Part shown: positions 9,114 to 18,500 of the stretch, piece by piece
Numbering within the stretch: position 1 is the first letter of the stretch
Layout: the number at the start of each line of letters is the position of its first letter
DNA from: Chondrus crispus
Taxonomy: Eukaryota > Rhodophyta > Florideophyceae > Gigartinales > Gigartinaceae
DNA: 64,000 bases
Reading direction: 5' to 3'
NCBI RefSeq assembly: GCF_000350225.1
Contig: NW_005179382.1
Coordinates: forward strand, 186,001-250,000
The notes under the pieces: model-generated
What the model saw: the letters and a program-made list of their open reading frames with translations, nothing else
The model's database searches: none
Told to the model about the DNA's origin: nothing
Translations under genes and position numbers: made by a program

Positions 9114-10193
9114 CTAGGCCACCGGCTCTCCATCGGCGTTTCTCTTGACTGATGCTACTAACTTCTCATCTGCAGGGAGGTCGTCGTGTGTCACAACACT
9201 CACCTGGTTTCCTGCGGAGCCCGTCCGTGTATCCGACACGGCAATATCCGTCTGGGTCTTCTTAGGAGGGTAGGCACCGCTACCTCCCCTCTGTGGACCA
9301 ATTCTAGCCCAACAGCTTGTCTCTGAATGACCAAATTTTCCGCAGCGAGGGCATTTCGTGTCCCTATGCGGATTCGCATCGCATCTATTAGCACCATGAC
9401 CCGGTCGTTTGCAATAAGAACAAGTACGATCGTGGGCGGGGCGGAATGCTGTTGCGTCATCCCTCGACTGATTCTTCTTGATAATAAGGGAAATATCGGC
9501 TAGTCGATCAGCTAAAGCGTCAACCTTCGTCTCGAGTGGAGACAAGGGAGCTTTTGAACGCATCATGACCCTTTTTGACCCACCTTGCCCTTTCGGCTCA
9601 TACATAACTTGCCAGCTCTCTGACCCCTGGTAGCGCGAATTGCTCAAGGAGTTCGCCGCCGCCTGAAAGGCGCAGCGACCAGACCAGAAGTCCATGATTG
9701 CATCGAATAGGGCCTTGTAGGTCTTCGCATCTCGATAGATGGCAAACTGGGCCAACTCGAGATGTTCCATCACGGCGTTGCGAAGCAGTCCAAAATTCGC
9801 TTCGTCGTTGAATCCCGCCTTCTCGTAGAGACGGTCTGAGTTTTGAAGGGACCCATTGAGATCCCCAAAAGAAAGGCGAGCGGCCATCGCATCCCGAATC
9901 ACATCTTCAGGTGATTCAACCGGGGCGAACCGCTCGACCAAGGCCTTCTTGACGTTCTGGTAGTCGGAGCCATCTGCACTGATATCTCCGTTCTTGACAA
10001 AGGCTTGATAAAAGAAGTCGAATGCATCTCCCTCCAGGTAGCGAAGGAGTTCAGATGCCCTTTCTTCGTCCGACTTGCCAGAGGTGGCAATATTCTCGAA
10101 GACGAAGAAGAACTTGTGAACGTCGGCCGGCTTCGACCCGTCAAACTGTGAGAGGGAGCCGTCTTCTTTGCCACCCCTCGACAAGAGTACCAT
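9114..10193 (-). CDS. gag: Gypsy gag protein with two CCHC zinc knuckles
   Basis: The 359-residue frame encodes the structural protein. The N-terminal ~200 residues are helical and acidic (FDGSKPADVHKFFFVFENIA, then LLRYLEGDAFDFFY), typical of gypsy gag. Near residue 260 follow two zinc knuckles, CSYCKRPGHGANRC and CPRCGKFGHSETSC, both CX2CX4HX4C, which bind the RNA genome. The tail (TGSAGNQVSVVTHDDLPADE) leads into pol in the same frame after one stop codon. The ATG lies exactly at the LTR junction: its A is the last LTR base and TG are the first two bases of the primer-binding site. A later Met may be the real start. Confidence 0.9.
   Translation of the reverse strand: MVLLSRGGKEDGSLSQFDGSKPADVHKFFFVFENIATSGKSDEERASELLRYLEGDAFDFFYQAFVKNGDISADGSDYQNVKKALVERFAPVESPEDVIRDAMAARLSFGDLNGSLQNSDRLYEKAGFNDEANFGLLRNAVMEHLELAQFAIYRDAKTYKALFDAIMDFWSGRCAFQAAANSLSNSRYQGSESWQVMYEPKGQGGSKRVMMRSKAPLSPLETKVDALADRLADISLIIKKNQSRDDATAFRPAHDRTCSYCKRPGHGANRCDANPHRDTKCPRCGKFGHSETSCWARIGPQRGGSGAYPPKKTQTDIAVSDTRTGSAGNQVSVVTHDDLPADEKLVASVKRNADGEPVA
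10171..10192 (-). other. Primer-binding site of the H3-mimic gypsy element
   Basis: Immediately after the 5' LTR the minus strand reads TGGTACTCTTGTCGAGGGG. The initial TGG pairs with the CCA end of a tRNA. I cannot name the tRNA from memory. The site lies inside the gag open frame. Confidence 0.65.
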
Positions 10194-10507
10194 GTTGACA
10201 GCTAAAAAAGGGGGCTGCGCGCGTAGGGGAGAGAGAAAAGCGAGATGTTTATTTCAAGAGGGGGGGTCGGTCCCGGTGTTTTTTTTTGTTGTGTCCCTCC
10301 TGTCGCGGGGTGTCGCGGCGCGCCCCTTTCTCTTATAGAGGGGCCGCCAGCATCTTCCACTTCCCAGGACCGCCGCCCTTCAAAGGGAGATTGTCCACGT
10401 GTACACCTGGCGTACACGTAGACCAATAAAATCATCTTTTGAAGGCTTTGGTCCTGGGGCCACTCCTGGGTACTGTACCCTGTACAGTACCCCAAATCTC
10501 CCCCACA
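10193..10507 (-). repeat. 5' LTR of the H3-mimic gypsy element
   Basis: The 315-bp partner of 3454-3773. On the minus strand it begins TGTGGGGGAGATTTGGGG and ends GCTGTCAACA. It is followed by the primer-binding site and is flanked on the outside by CGTGC. Confidence 0.95.
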
Positions 10508-10512
10508 CGTGC

Positions 10513-10960
10513 TAAGGCATCTGCCCCGAAAAAGAAGCGAATAACGTTTTTCAAATGCCAAGAGGGAATCAGGTTACGATTGGAAGTACGAGGTCATGAA
10601 CAGCGTCAAACCCCCTTAGAACGATATTGTGAACTATGTGGAAATAAAACAGGTGGATAGAGAGGGCACAGAAGCACCTTTCAGTGCTCCCATTGTGATG
10701 TTCATTTGTGTGTGAGAGTTTATCGCAAATTCCGCAAAAAATGCTGGGATGTGTGTCAGTCCGTGCACGTTTTAAAGCCAAAAGAATGCTCCAAGCCAGC
10801 TTCAAGGGTACTACCAACACCTACAATGTCTGAACATCCACAGGAAAGCAGCGAAATCGAAGAAAGTGGTCCCGGAACTCCATCGCATCCAGCTGCGCCA
10901 GTGCGAAAAAGGCTTCGAATTGACAATGAGCCTTCCCCAGCTCATTCGCAACGTCGCTGA
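10513..10960 (+). pseudogene. Element A, C-terminal Cys-rich domain
   Basis: The frame reads AKASAPKKKRITFFKC, YCELCGNK, then after one in-frame stop (near 10657) FQCSHCDVHLCVRVYRKF and KKCWDVCQ, closing with a proline-rich tail at a TGA near 10958. The CxxC...CxxC...LC...C spacing resembles the C-terminal Cys-rich domain of piggyBac transposases, which binds element ends. It matches KAKARKRNRLTFY and CSLCGQNLTG in element B. The gypsy insertion separates it from the rest of element A. Confidence 0.6.
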
Positions 10961-11019
10961 AGTAGACTTAAGCGCTCGTAGTGACTCCTTTCCAGCTTTG
11001 TACGGGTGCCAGGACGTGG

Positions 11020-11039
11020 TTGATCGGTATACCGATCAA
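11020..11039. repeat. 20-bp perfect palindrome centred on GTATAC (element A)
   Basis: TTGATCGGTATACCGATCAA is its own reverse complement. A partial second copy (CGATATACCGATCAA) lies at 11227-11243, about 205 bp further. Element B has the same arrangement at its right end with a different palindrome. Likely a transposase-binding or processing site. Confidence 0.6.
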
Positions 11040-11226
11040 TAGGCCATTTTGCTATCTTCGCGAGCTTCATGAATAGTATAAGTTTGGAGGTCTCTCTTAA
11101 GCCCGTAGATTGTTCGAACATAAACATTGTGTATGTATCGAAAGCTTGTAATGTCCTCTTTCTGAAAATGAAGGTTTCGCATCAGAGTTGGCTCCTGGCA
11201 CCTAAATCTGGAGACTCAAAGGTTTT

Positions 11227-11243
11227 TTCGATATACCGATCAA
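11227..11243. repeat. Second, imperfect GTATAC palindrome (element A end)
   Basis: It reads TTCGATATACCGATCAA; the right half matches the palindrome at 11020-11039 and the left half has decayed. Taken as the approximate right end of element A. Confidence 0.45.
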
Positions 11244-11877
11244 CTGAGATGCATAGTATGGATATGGCCGTCATTGATCTTAACAATTCCAGGCATGTTT
11301 TACTTTTTGACACATTCCCGGAGGTCGAGTGGATTATGACACTCAAATGGGTATCTTGGTTCAGTTTGAGGCGTTTCTAGTATTTCTCCGGAAGCCTGAC
11401 ACCGATCTTGTATTTCAATCCTCCGAGTTGACGCCCAAACTGTATTCTTGTTGATGTGGAAGCAAGTATGAGGATGCTCTAGACTGTCGAGGTTTTAATT
11501 GATGGAGATACCAGTATGGGGAATTACTGGAGTGCTTCCTGCTTTAATAGTAATGCTATTGAAGCGACACGTAGGTTAAAATAGAGTTGGCATAATCAGT
11601 CCCATAGTCGATGGCCCACGTCTAACATGCTACAATACTGAATTCCTCAGCTCGGCGGAATTGAGGTTGTTTACGTCATACAATCTGGAATGTACTGAGA
11701 ATGCATCTGCACATGCAATGCAGTATATATACAAGTCTCGTACAGCAGCTTTAGCAGAATAAACTACAACACACTAATCCATCGCCTCAACCTTTTATTC
11801 TCTTGAGTCTTAGACTTGATTGGGATTTTGATATTGGTCTGACAACATATCCGGAATATTTCTTTCACATGACACCA

Positions 11878-11926
11878 GTCTGAGAATTTGTCCTTTCAGC
11901 TTGTCTGAGAATTTGTCCTTTCAACT
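11878..11926 (+). repeat. Two tandem ~24-bp repeats beside the palindrome
   Basis: TCTGAGAATTTGTCCTTTCA occurs twice in a row (about 11879 and 11905), leading straight into the 57-bp palindrome. Confidence 0.7.
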
Positions 11927-11983
11927 TATTGTCTAGGCGAGAAGTGACCTCATAATATGAGGTCACTTCTCGCCTAGACAATA
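11927..11983. repeat. 57-bp perfect palindrome
   Basis: Two 28-base arms (TATTGTCTAGGCGAGAAGTG through CCTCATA) are exact reverse complements around one central A. It could extrude a cruciform or make an RNA hairpin. Its core CCTCATAATATGAGG recurs at 24895-24909. A transposon end or a tiny folded-back element is likely. Confidence 0.9.
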
Positions 11984-13411
11984 GGGCCATTGGATATCAG
12001 GTGGCGAAAGCCATATAACCTTATGTATATATAGTTTGCAAAAAAAAGCTGGCCTCATATGAAGCCATGCCTGAGCTGTATTGATATGGCGTTCAGATAT
12101 AAGTTGCATTTCTCCAACTTGATTACCGCCAATCTCTTTGTGCAGATATGTTTTGTACCTGGTTAACTCTTTAAAATAGAAGTAGGCGTGCGATTGGGAG
12201 AGGAAGAAATCTGAAAAGAAGACCTCTCGACAATTGCCTGAGGTAGACCTTGCGGCCATTTAACCTAATGCGGCACTTTAATAACAGGGGCCTGGGCCTG
12301 CATGACAAGCTGCCTCTCCAAGGGACTGCCCGATGCAAACAGGAGACTTGAAGGAAGAGCTGGATATTACCGGACATGGTAGCTCCTGCTGCGAACCTCA
12401 TTCTATTGGTTTGCACTCTGAGACAACGGTGCGTAGCAGTCCCGAATCGGTCTCCTATCGGAGGAAGCAGAGGCATACGCGTAAGCCTACGTTTTTGAAC
12501 ACCTTCTAACGCTCTCTATCATTATGTAACTGATTTGACAATCAGGAGGACGTCCTTTTCCCGCCGATAGAAGTAGGTTTCACGTTGGAAACCAAAAAAG
12601 GCATTGCCCCGAATAAAGGGTGAAGGGCAGTCGCAGATACGAGGGGCGTGTGCCGGGGCAATTCTGGAGTTACAGTTTGCAACGAAAGCATAGCCCACAG
12701 TCTTCTCTAACGGACTTGGCACACGAGGTGACAGACGAGGCTGATCAGTTATGTTCGCGAGTTTTAATACACAGTTATATGGCCTTTTGAAGGCTTGTCC
12801 CTTGAAAGCAATTGGACTCGGCGGAAGCAGAATCACTGAGATACCTCCTATCACAATCGTTTAAGCGATAGAGGTCGATAGCTTTTTTGTCTTGTGCCTG
12901 TTCAAGAGGAAAAGCAGATGTGACCAAGATAAAGACTTCTTCACGATAGCGTCCAGTTGGTGAAAGCACCCACGCACGGTATATCTAGACAGAGAACATG
13001 CACCTTGACACTCGCTAGTCCATAATACAACTGAATAGAGGATCAGTGCGTACTAGCTATTCTTCTTTTTGGTAGTGAACGGACACTGCACCGCCTGCTA
13101 TACATCTATACTTCCCTCTGCTATACGCCAGAGTTGCCCCGTCACCATCAGCAGTGCAATAAAGGCTAAAAGTCGGTCAGTGCGAGCCGGCATCATGTCC
13201 ATTGTAAACGGAAGAGAAGCTTGCAGAGGACGGGCCGTGGCGAAACGAAGGCCGGGTTGTAGTGTGCGTATTTGGTCCAAGAATACCCAAAAGGCCTCTG
13301 ACTTCCTTCTGAAAGCGGTAATGAGAGAGCCGCAAGCGCCAATAACGGACTGTGCGCTTTTCAGATGTAATCCAAAATGTTCCTTCTGATGGTGAGACCA
13401 TGTCTTTCAAT

Positions 13412-15028
13412 TCATCTTGCATCAGCTGGAAGGCAGGCGGAATTTGCTATCCGAATTCCCTTACCAGGCTGCGGATAAATCTTGGAAAGGGATGCGTGAA
13501 CATTCGCCAAGGCGATACCCACCTTGCTCGGCTTACTCTTCGACAACGGAAGGCGCACTGCATCATACAATCGCTCGGTAGCCGCCTCCCACGTGAGCCG
13601 ATATGCATCGAGCTCTGACAGCGGGGCCGGTTCGCGGCGCAACGCGTCCTCGACAACGTCCGAAAACTCTGCCGGCGTACGGTACGTGATGCAGTTGGGA
13701 AAGGTTGAGAAAAATTCGTTGCTCGGATGTTTAAGACATACGACCAACTTGCCCATCGCCAATGCCTCTGCTGTTGCTGTGCAAACAACATCACTGCGAC
13801 TGGCATTGACGAAGACCTTGTACTGACGCAAGTTGGCGCCCAGAGGGTCAGCTACGCAGGGGTCAAAGGCGACAGCAGCCAGCGCCGGCTCGGCATCGAT
13901 CTCCGCCTGTACACTGGCAGCGTCTGGCCCCGAGCCGTAAAAGTGAATGCGCAAGGCGTAGCCCTTCTCCCGGTAATGGTAGAGCATGTTGTCCACCAGA
14001 TCGCGGTATCCCTTCGCCCACAGTACCTTGCCCATAAAATAAGCGCCCTTCCCAAAGCCCCCCTTCCGGTGCCGTCCTGCATGAATGAACTTGTCCCGCA
14101 CGCCGTGCACGTTGCATGTGACACTATTCGGAAACTGTTGCACTGCATCTGAGAGCTTAATGACACGATGACAATAGCCTCTACAAACCCAGACGTTCAA
14201 AAACAGGAGGGCCATGGCACGTTGCGGCCCAAAAAAGCCATACCCGTTGGCGTACTCGACGTAGTTTGTATGTATGATGCCGACGACAATATTAAACAGC
14301 TCGGTCCACACGGTACCCGAATGATGCCAAGTCAAGTGCTCAGGCTCCTCTAAAATGCAAACGTCCTTGACGACGTTCATCGGTGCGAAAATATCGGTGA
14401 TGGCGCCGACCGGTAGAATAGAACCAAAGTCGTGTGCGTACGCGCCCTCATAAAACAGGACGCGCACGACCGCAGTGGGGACCTGCTCGCGCACCCAGCG
14501 CTCAATGTACGCTGCGTGGTCCTCGCGACGTTCAAACGTCGGGCAGCCCTTTGCGAACACGCGGCGCTGCTCTGGGACGGTGGGGAGCCACGGGACGACG
14601 AGCGTGACGCGGTGGCCGTCCTTCGCGAGGTAGACGGCGCGCAAGGCAGGGTTGACGCTTGTGCCGGTCATCCACGGGATGGCGGCGGTGGTGACGATGA
14701 CGACGTCGCGCTTGCGGGCGCGCAGGTCGCTGGCGGACGCAAGGTCGACCTGCCAGGGCGCGGGGTGGCGCGGGTGCGTGGGCGTGAGGTGCGCGGCGCG
14801 GTGCTCGGCGATGACCGCGTGCGGCGCACGAAGGTCCAACGTGACGGGCAGCAGGCGCGGCGGCGGGCGCGGGGCGGAGGGGGCCGAGGCGCGCTGCAGC
14901 AAGAAGAGCGAGTAGGCCGCCGACAGCGCGACCAGCGAGGGCGGGGTCGGCGCCGGCGGCGACGGGCTAGGGGGGGGGGCGAGCGGCCGCCGCAGCGCAG
15001 CGGCGAGCGCGGAGAAAGGGGGAGGCAT
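13412..15028 (-). CDS. DGD: Digalactosyldiacylglycerol synthase (DGD family), 538 aa
   Basis: The enzyme transfers galactose from UDP-galactose to monogalactosyldiacylglycerol to make DGDG, the main bilayer lipid of plastid membranes. Family signatures are plain: VVIVTTAAIPWMTGTSVNP near residue 110, LEEPEHLTWHHSG (about 227), GIIHTNYVEYA, YCHRVIKLSDAVQ, CNVHGV, YFMGKVLWAKGY, YKVFVNASRSDVVCT-ATAEALAMGK (about 425) and HPSNEFFSTFPNC. This is a GT4-type glycosyltransferase. Length is nearer plant DGD2 (about 470) than DGD1 (about 800). The N-terminal ~60 residues are proline- and alanine-rich with one hydrophobic stretch (SLVALSAAYSLFLL) and could target or anchor it at the plastid envelope. 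It appears intronless. It is divergent from the thioredoxin-like gene, 349 bp away. Confidence 0.93.
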   Translation of the reverse strand: MPPPFSALAAALRRPLAPPPSPSPPAPTPPSLVALSAAYSLFLLQRASAPSAPRPPPRLLPVTLDLRAPHAVIAEHRAAHLTPTHPRHPAPWQVDLASASDLRARKRDVVIVTTAAIPWMTGTSVNPALRAVYLAKDGHRVTLVVPWLPTVPEQRRVFAKGCPTFERREDHAAYIERWVREQVPTAVVRVLFYEGAYAHDFGSILPVGAITDIFAPMNVVKDVCILEEPEHLTWHHSGTVWTELFNIVVGIIHTNYVEYANGYGFFGPQRAMALLFLNVWVCRGYCHRVIKLSDAVQQFPNSVTCNVHGVRDKFIHAGRHRKGGFGKGAYFMGKVLWAKGYRDLVDNMLYHYREKGYALRIHFYGSGPDAASVQAEIDAEPALAAVAFDPCVADPLGANLRQYKVFVNASRSDVVCTATAEALAMGKLVVCLKHPSNEFFSTFPNCITYRTPAEFSDVVEDALRREPAPLSELDAYRLTWEAATERLYDAVRLPLSKSKPSKVGIALANVHASLSKIYPQPGKGIRIANSACLPADAR

Positions 15029-15377
15029 CGCGCGCCGCGGTCATGGGGACGGGTGAGGGTTGCGGTTGCAGGCGTTTCTTGTTCGGGGCTTTAGGTTAAG
15101 GGGACGATGCGGGGGTACCTGGGCTAAGCTTTGCGCGGGCGATGCCGTCATCGTCAGCAAACCGGCGGTGATGCACATCCGTGATCTCTCTGCCCAATCC
15201 GCACCCGCACCCATATGCTCTATCCAACCGTAATAGCACACGTGTCCACGTCGCCAATATGTCAGTCCCCTCACACGTGGCCCTTCGCACCTTTTCGCTA
15301 CAGTAGTAAACACCATTCTCCTCCATCCCCGCGTTTCCATCCGTCCCACCCATGGGTTCCCGATCCCCATTACCGCC
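15029..15377. promoter_or_regulatory. Shared 349-bp upstream region of DGD and the thioredoxin-like gene
   Basis: The two genes start head to head, so this short stretch must hold both promoters and 5' untranslated regions. It contains CACGTG at about 15239 and at 15273, E-box/G-box type sites. No clear TATA box is seen. Confidence 0.45.
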
Positions 15378-16136
15378 ATGATCCCATTCCTCTCCGTCCT
15401 CTTCCTCCTCCCCCTCCTAACCCACTCCGCCCTGACGCACAACGGCCTTCCCACCGGCCAAACCGTGGCGCCGCCGCCGGTCACTCTGCTAACCCCACCC
15501 TCGACGCACTCACACTCGCCCTTCTACACCCTGCACGACCACGTGTGCGCGCACGCCCCCATCTCGCGTGTGCTGACGGAGCTCTCGTCCAACCTGACTC
15601 GCACGGTATCCGCGGCGCAGCTGTCCGCCATCATCGCCGCCGCGGCGCCGCCGCCGGCCACCCCGCTCGTCGTGCTGTTCCACGGCGGCGCGTCGTGCGA
15701 GTGGAGCCGCGCCATCTTTCCGCTGTGGCTGCGCGTGGCCAAGCGCTACCGCACCCTGTGCTTCTTGGCGCTGGACGCGCGCAGCGACTACGTCCTCAAC
15801 TACAACCTCATGATCCTGGGTTTCCCCACTGTGCTGCGCCTGATTGCGGACAAGCCGCAGGAGGCCTTCCGCGGCAACCGGACCGAGCCTGATCTCGTCG
15901 CCTGGGTCGCCCGCGTCACCGGAGTCGCCCCCATGCGACCCGACGTCGGCGATGAGGAGTGGCTGGGCAAGGAGCAAGGAGTCTTGGACATGAGGCCGAC
16001 GGACAACCTCAATTGGACACTGGTCGCGGCCAATATCGTCACCGCTTTGAATGACTTGTATTTCTTGTGGAAAATCGGCGGCGGTGTTAGGGGGCGGGTG
16101 TGGAATCGGCACGCTGCCAGGCTGCATACGGATTGA
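15378..16136 (+). CDS. Secreted or ER thioredoxin-like protein (APR-like), 252 aa
   Basis: A signal peptide is visible (MIPFLSVLFLLPLLTHSALT, cleavage about residue 18). A thioredoxin-like fold follows at about 95-185: PLVVLFHGGASCEWSRAIFP carries one active-site Cys (C107) in CEWS, so the usual CxxC is reduced to one Cys, and GFPTVLRL supplies the cis-Pro (P150). This combination is typical of the plant 5'-adenylylsulfate-reductase-like (APRL) proteins of the ER, which lack the reductase domain. N-glycosylation sequons at N72, N167 and N212 fit the secretory path. A hydrophobic stretch near 213-231 may anchor it. Substrate unknown. No intron seen. A PDI-like role is possible but only one Cys remains. 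Confidence 0.75.
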   Translation: MIPFLSVLFLLPLLTHSALTHNGLPTGQTVAPPPVTLLTPPSTHSHSPFYTLHDHVCAHAPISRVLTELSSNLTRTVSAAQLSAIIAAAAPPPATPLVVLFHGGASCEWSRAIFPLWLRVAKRYRTLCFLALDARSDYVLNYNLMILGFPTVLRLIADKPQEAFRGNRTEPDLVAWVARVTGVAPMRPDVGDEEWLGKEQGVLDMRPTDNLNWTLVAANIVTALNDLYFLWKIGGGVRGRVWNRHAARLHTD

Positions 16137-17065
16137 GGGGCGTATGCTAATGGCCTGCGTAGCCAAAGCTGCCATGATCGGTCACAAAGTCAATGCCCAT
16201 CGGAGCGTGCGGTGATTCGATACGCGCCGTGTATGCGTCATTCTGCGCTTGCGAGATGTTGCTGCAAGTGCGTGCTTGCAACTGATTGCGATGGCGGCTC
16301 TACGCGTATTTGCGACATCCCAATGCGCGACAAGACGGACCCGCGCTACTAGAATCGCACCTGATGTGTCCGATCGAGTAAGTTGGCGTTCACAAGAATT
16401 CGGCGTTAAAGCGCTTGCGGGGACGGCTGCGCACTAGCAAAGATCTGTCCTGTTTTTTATACGCGGGGTTGAGCCACGAGGAAAGGGACTGCGTTGAGGC
16501 CGTCACACGATCGAAAAGCGGAGGAGACTCCGCTTCTACAGTTTTCGGCGCATCCCGCAGAGGTTAAAGAAGCACGCATCTACCGTGCGCGTTGAGCAAT
16601 GAAACCATCTGCTTCTCTTTTCGACGGGAAAAGGAGAAGCTGGGTGTGCTACCCGCGCACTCTTCTAGTCGCCGAGCTTGCCACTCGTAGGGAGATAGGT
16701 ACGCGGAGAAAGGTATGACATGATACACCCGTCCTCCAAAAAGTAGAGGCCAGCTCAAAGGCAACAGCTAGTACAGAAGTACAGTAGGCTTGAGCGAAGG
16801 CCCCGTGATTTGCTGCGCGGTATCCCGAGTGCTCTGTTTGGCAGAAGAGGCGCGACCTGTTGATAGTTGACTATAACTTTCACAATTCAAAGAGTTGCAG
16901 GGACCGAGAGTGAGGATCGACAGAAGTCAGGAGCAAATCCTTCGCAGCGTGCTACAGATCTGCACAACGCGGGATCTTTAACAGAAGCACCCCTCTCCCC
17001 TTACAGAAAAAGGCATTCACAAGCACTCACCCTCGATAAATTTACAAAACGAACCGAGCTCGCTC
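16137..17065. other. Spacer between two convergent genes, nothing recognised
   Basis: The thioredoxin-like and RPT3 genes point toward each other across this 930-bp stretch. It holds both 3' untranslated regions. I see no gene, repeat or RNA in it. Confidence 0.6.
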
Positions 17066-18307
17066 TTACTTGTAGAAGGCAAACTCTTCATCGTCCTTCT
17101 GCACGTTTGCCTTGTACGCTGTCTCAAAGTCCGACTGCAAAACGACATACCGATTCTTTCTCACGGCCTGCATCCCTGCCTCCTGACAAATGGACGCAAT
17201 CTCCGCGCCACTGATCTTATCTGGCCTAGACACAAACTCCTCCAAGTCGACCTCATCCGCTAAGTTCATCCTCCCTGTGACCACCTGGAACACCAACCTC
17301 TTCTGCCTGCGATCCGGCATCGGAAACTCAATCTTCCGATCCAGCCGGCCCGGCCTCAGCAGAGCCGGGTCCAACGTGTCAGCCCGATTCGTGCACATGA
17401 TGACCTTGACGTTGGAGTGCTGATCAAAACCGTCCATCTGATTTAACAACTCCATGAGAATACGCTGCACCTCCCTATCGGCGCCCGTCTGGGCGTCAAA
17501 CCTTTTGGTGGCGATTGCATCAATTTCATCAATAAAGATGATGGCCGGGGCGTTTTCCCGCGCCAATCGAAACACATCGCGGACCATACGCGGTCCCTCC
17601 CCTAAATACTTTTGGACAAACTCCGAACCCACGACGCGGATGAAGGCGGCTGTGGTGTGATTGGCCACGGCCTTTGCCAGCATTGTCTTACCCGTACCCG
17701 GGGCTCCGTATAGCAGCACACCCCTCGGCGGGTCGATCCCAATCTGCTCGTACAGACCTGCGTGGGTGAGTGGGAGCTCAACGGCCTCGCGGATCTCCTG
17801 TTTCTGGATGTCCAGGCCACCAATGTCCGAGTACGAGACGTCTGGCTTCTCATCGGCCCCCATCATAGAAATGGTGGAGTCAGCCTCGGGCGGTAGAATG
17901 TCGACGAGGGCGTTGGAATGGCGGTGCAAGGCGACAGACGAGCTGGGCTTGAGCAGTTCCCTATTGATGGTGGAGAGGATCCTAACAAAGTAATTGGACC
18001 CCGTTGTGGAGCCCACGATGCCACTGTTGGCATCGACCATTTCCAGAAACTGCCCGATGACGAGCGGGACTGATTGGATGCGTTTAACCTCTTCCTGAGC
18101 GTGGAGTAACTCGCGTTTGAGAGAGTTCATCTCATCCTTGACGTAGCTTTCCTGGATCTCGATGAACTCCAGCTGGCGCTCAAGCGTCTTATACTTGACG
18201 TAAAGGTCTTCCGAGTTGTCGTCTGCAGGGACAGCGGGTTTTTCCAGAGTCGTGACGGAGCCGCCGCCGGCCTCGACTTCCATCGCGCTGAGATGTACGG
18301 CGTCCAT
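17066..18307 (-). CDS. RPT3: 26S proteasome regulatory ATPase subunit RPT3
   Basis: One of six AAA+ ATPases of the 19S base that unfold substrates and open the 20S gate. Starting at the Met at 18307 ([16 protein letters not shown]) gives 413 residues, close to human PSMC4 (418); a Met at 18283 is the alternative. The open frame runs further upstream to 18553 but that part has no family likeness and is probably leader. Visible: coiled coil about 35-80, OB-like segment, Walker A GAPGTGKT (201-208), Walker B IIFIDEID (256-263), SRH ending [12 protein letters not shown], and C-terminal FYK, the HbYX motif that docks into the alpha ring. RPT3 rather than another RPT is shown by EEFAFYK and [20 protein letters not shown]. 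Intronless. It is head to head with the alpha-4 gene. Confidence 0.95.
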   Translation of the reverse strand: MDAVHLSAMEVEAGGGSVTTLEKPAVPADDNSEDLYVKYKTLERQLEFIEIQESYVKDEMNSLKRELLHAQEEVKRIQSVPLVIGQFLEMVDANSGIVGSTTGSNYFVRILSTINRELLKPSSSVALHRHSNALVDILPPEADSTISMMGADEKPDVSYSDIGGLDIQKQEIREAVELPLTHAGLYEQIGIDPPRGVLLYGAPGTGKTMLAKAVANHTTAAFIRVVGSEFVQKYLGEGPRMVRDVFRLARENAPAIIFIDEIDAIATKRFDAQTGADREVQRILMELLNQMDGFDQHSNVKVIMCTNRADTLDPALLRPGRLDRKIEFPMPDRRQKRLVFQVVTGRMNLADEVDLEEFVSRPDKISGAEIASICQEAGMQAVRKNRYVVLQSDFETAYKANVQKDDEEFAFYK

Positions 18308-18500
18308 GCTGTCGTGCGCCTGCGCGGTAGACGTGCAACGAGTAAATCTGTGGCAAAGCGGGTTCCGACGGGAAGGAGGGAGCGGCAATGACGTGAGGAA
18401 TAAAAAGCTTCCAGCAATCCATACTTGCGACACGAAAGACACGTGTTGAGACAAACAGGAACAAATACGAACCGTCCACTGTAATTGTGCTCGTACAGTG

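Larger units (their letters stand above)
3454..10507 (-). mobile_element. Ty3/gypsy LTR retrotransposon with antisense H3-mimic gene, looks whole
   Basis: The element is 7054 bp, bounded by TG...CA-ended LTRs (3454-3773 and 10193-10507) and a 5-bp duplication CGTGC (3449-3453, 10508-10512). On the minus strand the order is 5' LTR, primer-binding site, gag, pol (protease, reverse transcriptase, RNase H, integrase), then 3' LTR. A separate plus-strand gene (4173-5402) sits between the end of pol and the 3' LTR. The two LTRs differ by only a few substitutions and one T-run length, so the insertion is recent. Gag and pol frames look full length. It interrupts element A. The protease-RT-RNase H-integrase order places it in Ty3/gypsy (Metaviridae); no chromodomain is seen after the integrase. 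Confidence 0.95.
1..11243 (+). mobile_element. piggyBac-like DNA transposon A with YqaJ-like nuclease (5' end outside window, interrupted)
   Basis: Pieces at 1-494, 2061-3448 and 10513-10960 match, in order, successive parts of the related element B (25233-30100): a DDE-transposase segment (MPDHILKCHPF), a spacer, a nuclease segment (FRVTGTNAG, then VEIKTS), and a C-terminal Cys-rich domain with CxxC pairs. The element is entered by a Tc1-like transposon at TA (495-496) and by a gypsy retrotransposon with a CGTGC duplication (3449-3453 and 10508-10512). The right end is taken at the second GTATAC-type palindrome near 11243. The call rests on family resemblance to piggyBac-like transposases, mainly the C-terminal Cys-rich domain and the position of the DDE motif. 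The exact left end is outside the window. Confidence 0.6.
11244..13411. other. No recognised gene between element A and the DGDG synthase
   Basis: Reading both strands I find no open frame longer than about 110 codons with recognisable content. The minus-strand frames at 12171-12969 (GRYREEVFILVTSAF, YRLNDCD) look faintly protein-like and may be a worn gene, but cannot be named. A 57-bp palindrome lies at 11927-11983 and is listed separately. Confidence 0.5.

Noticed and set aside
14432-15094. 220-codon plus-strand frame over the DGDG synthase
   Set aside because: It is the antisense shadow of the GC-rich start of a well-supported gene and is almost only R, G and A.
15510-16175. 221-codon minus-strand frame opposite the thioredoxin-like gene
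   Set aside because: Antisense shadow in GC-rich codons; the plus strand has the signal peptide, fold motifs and glycosylation sites.
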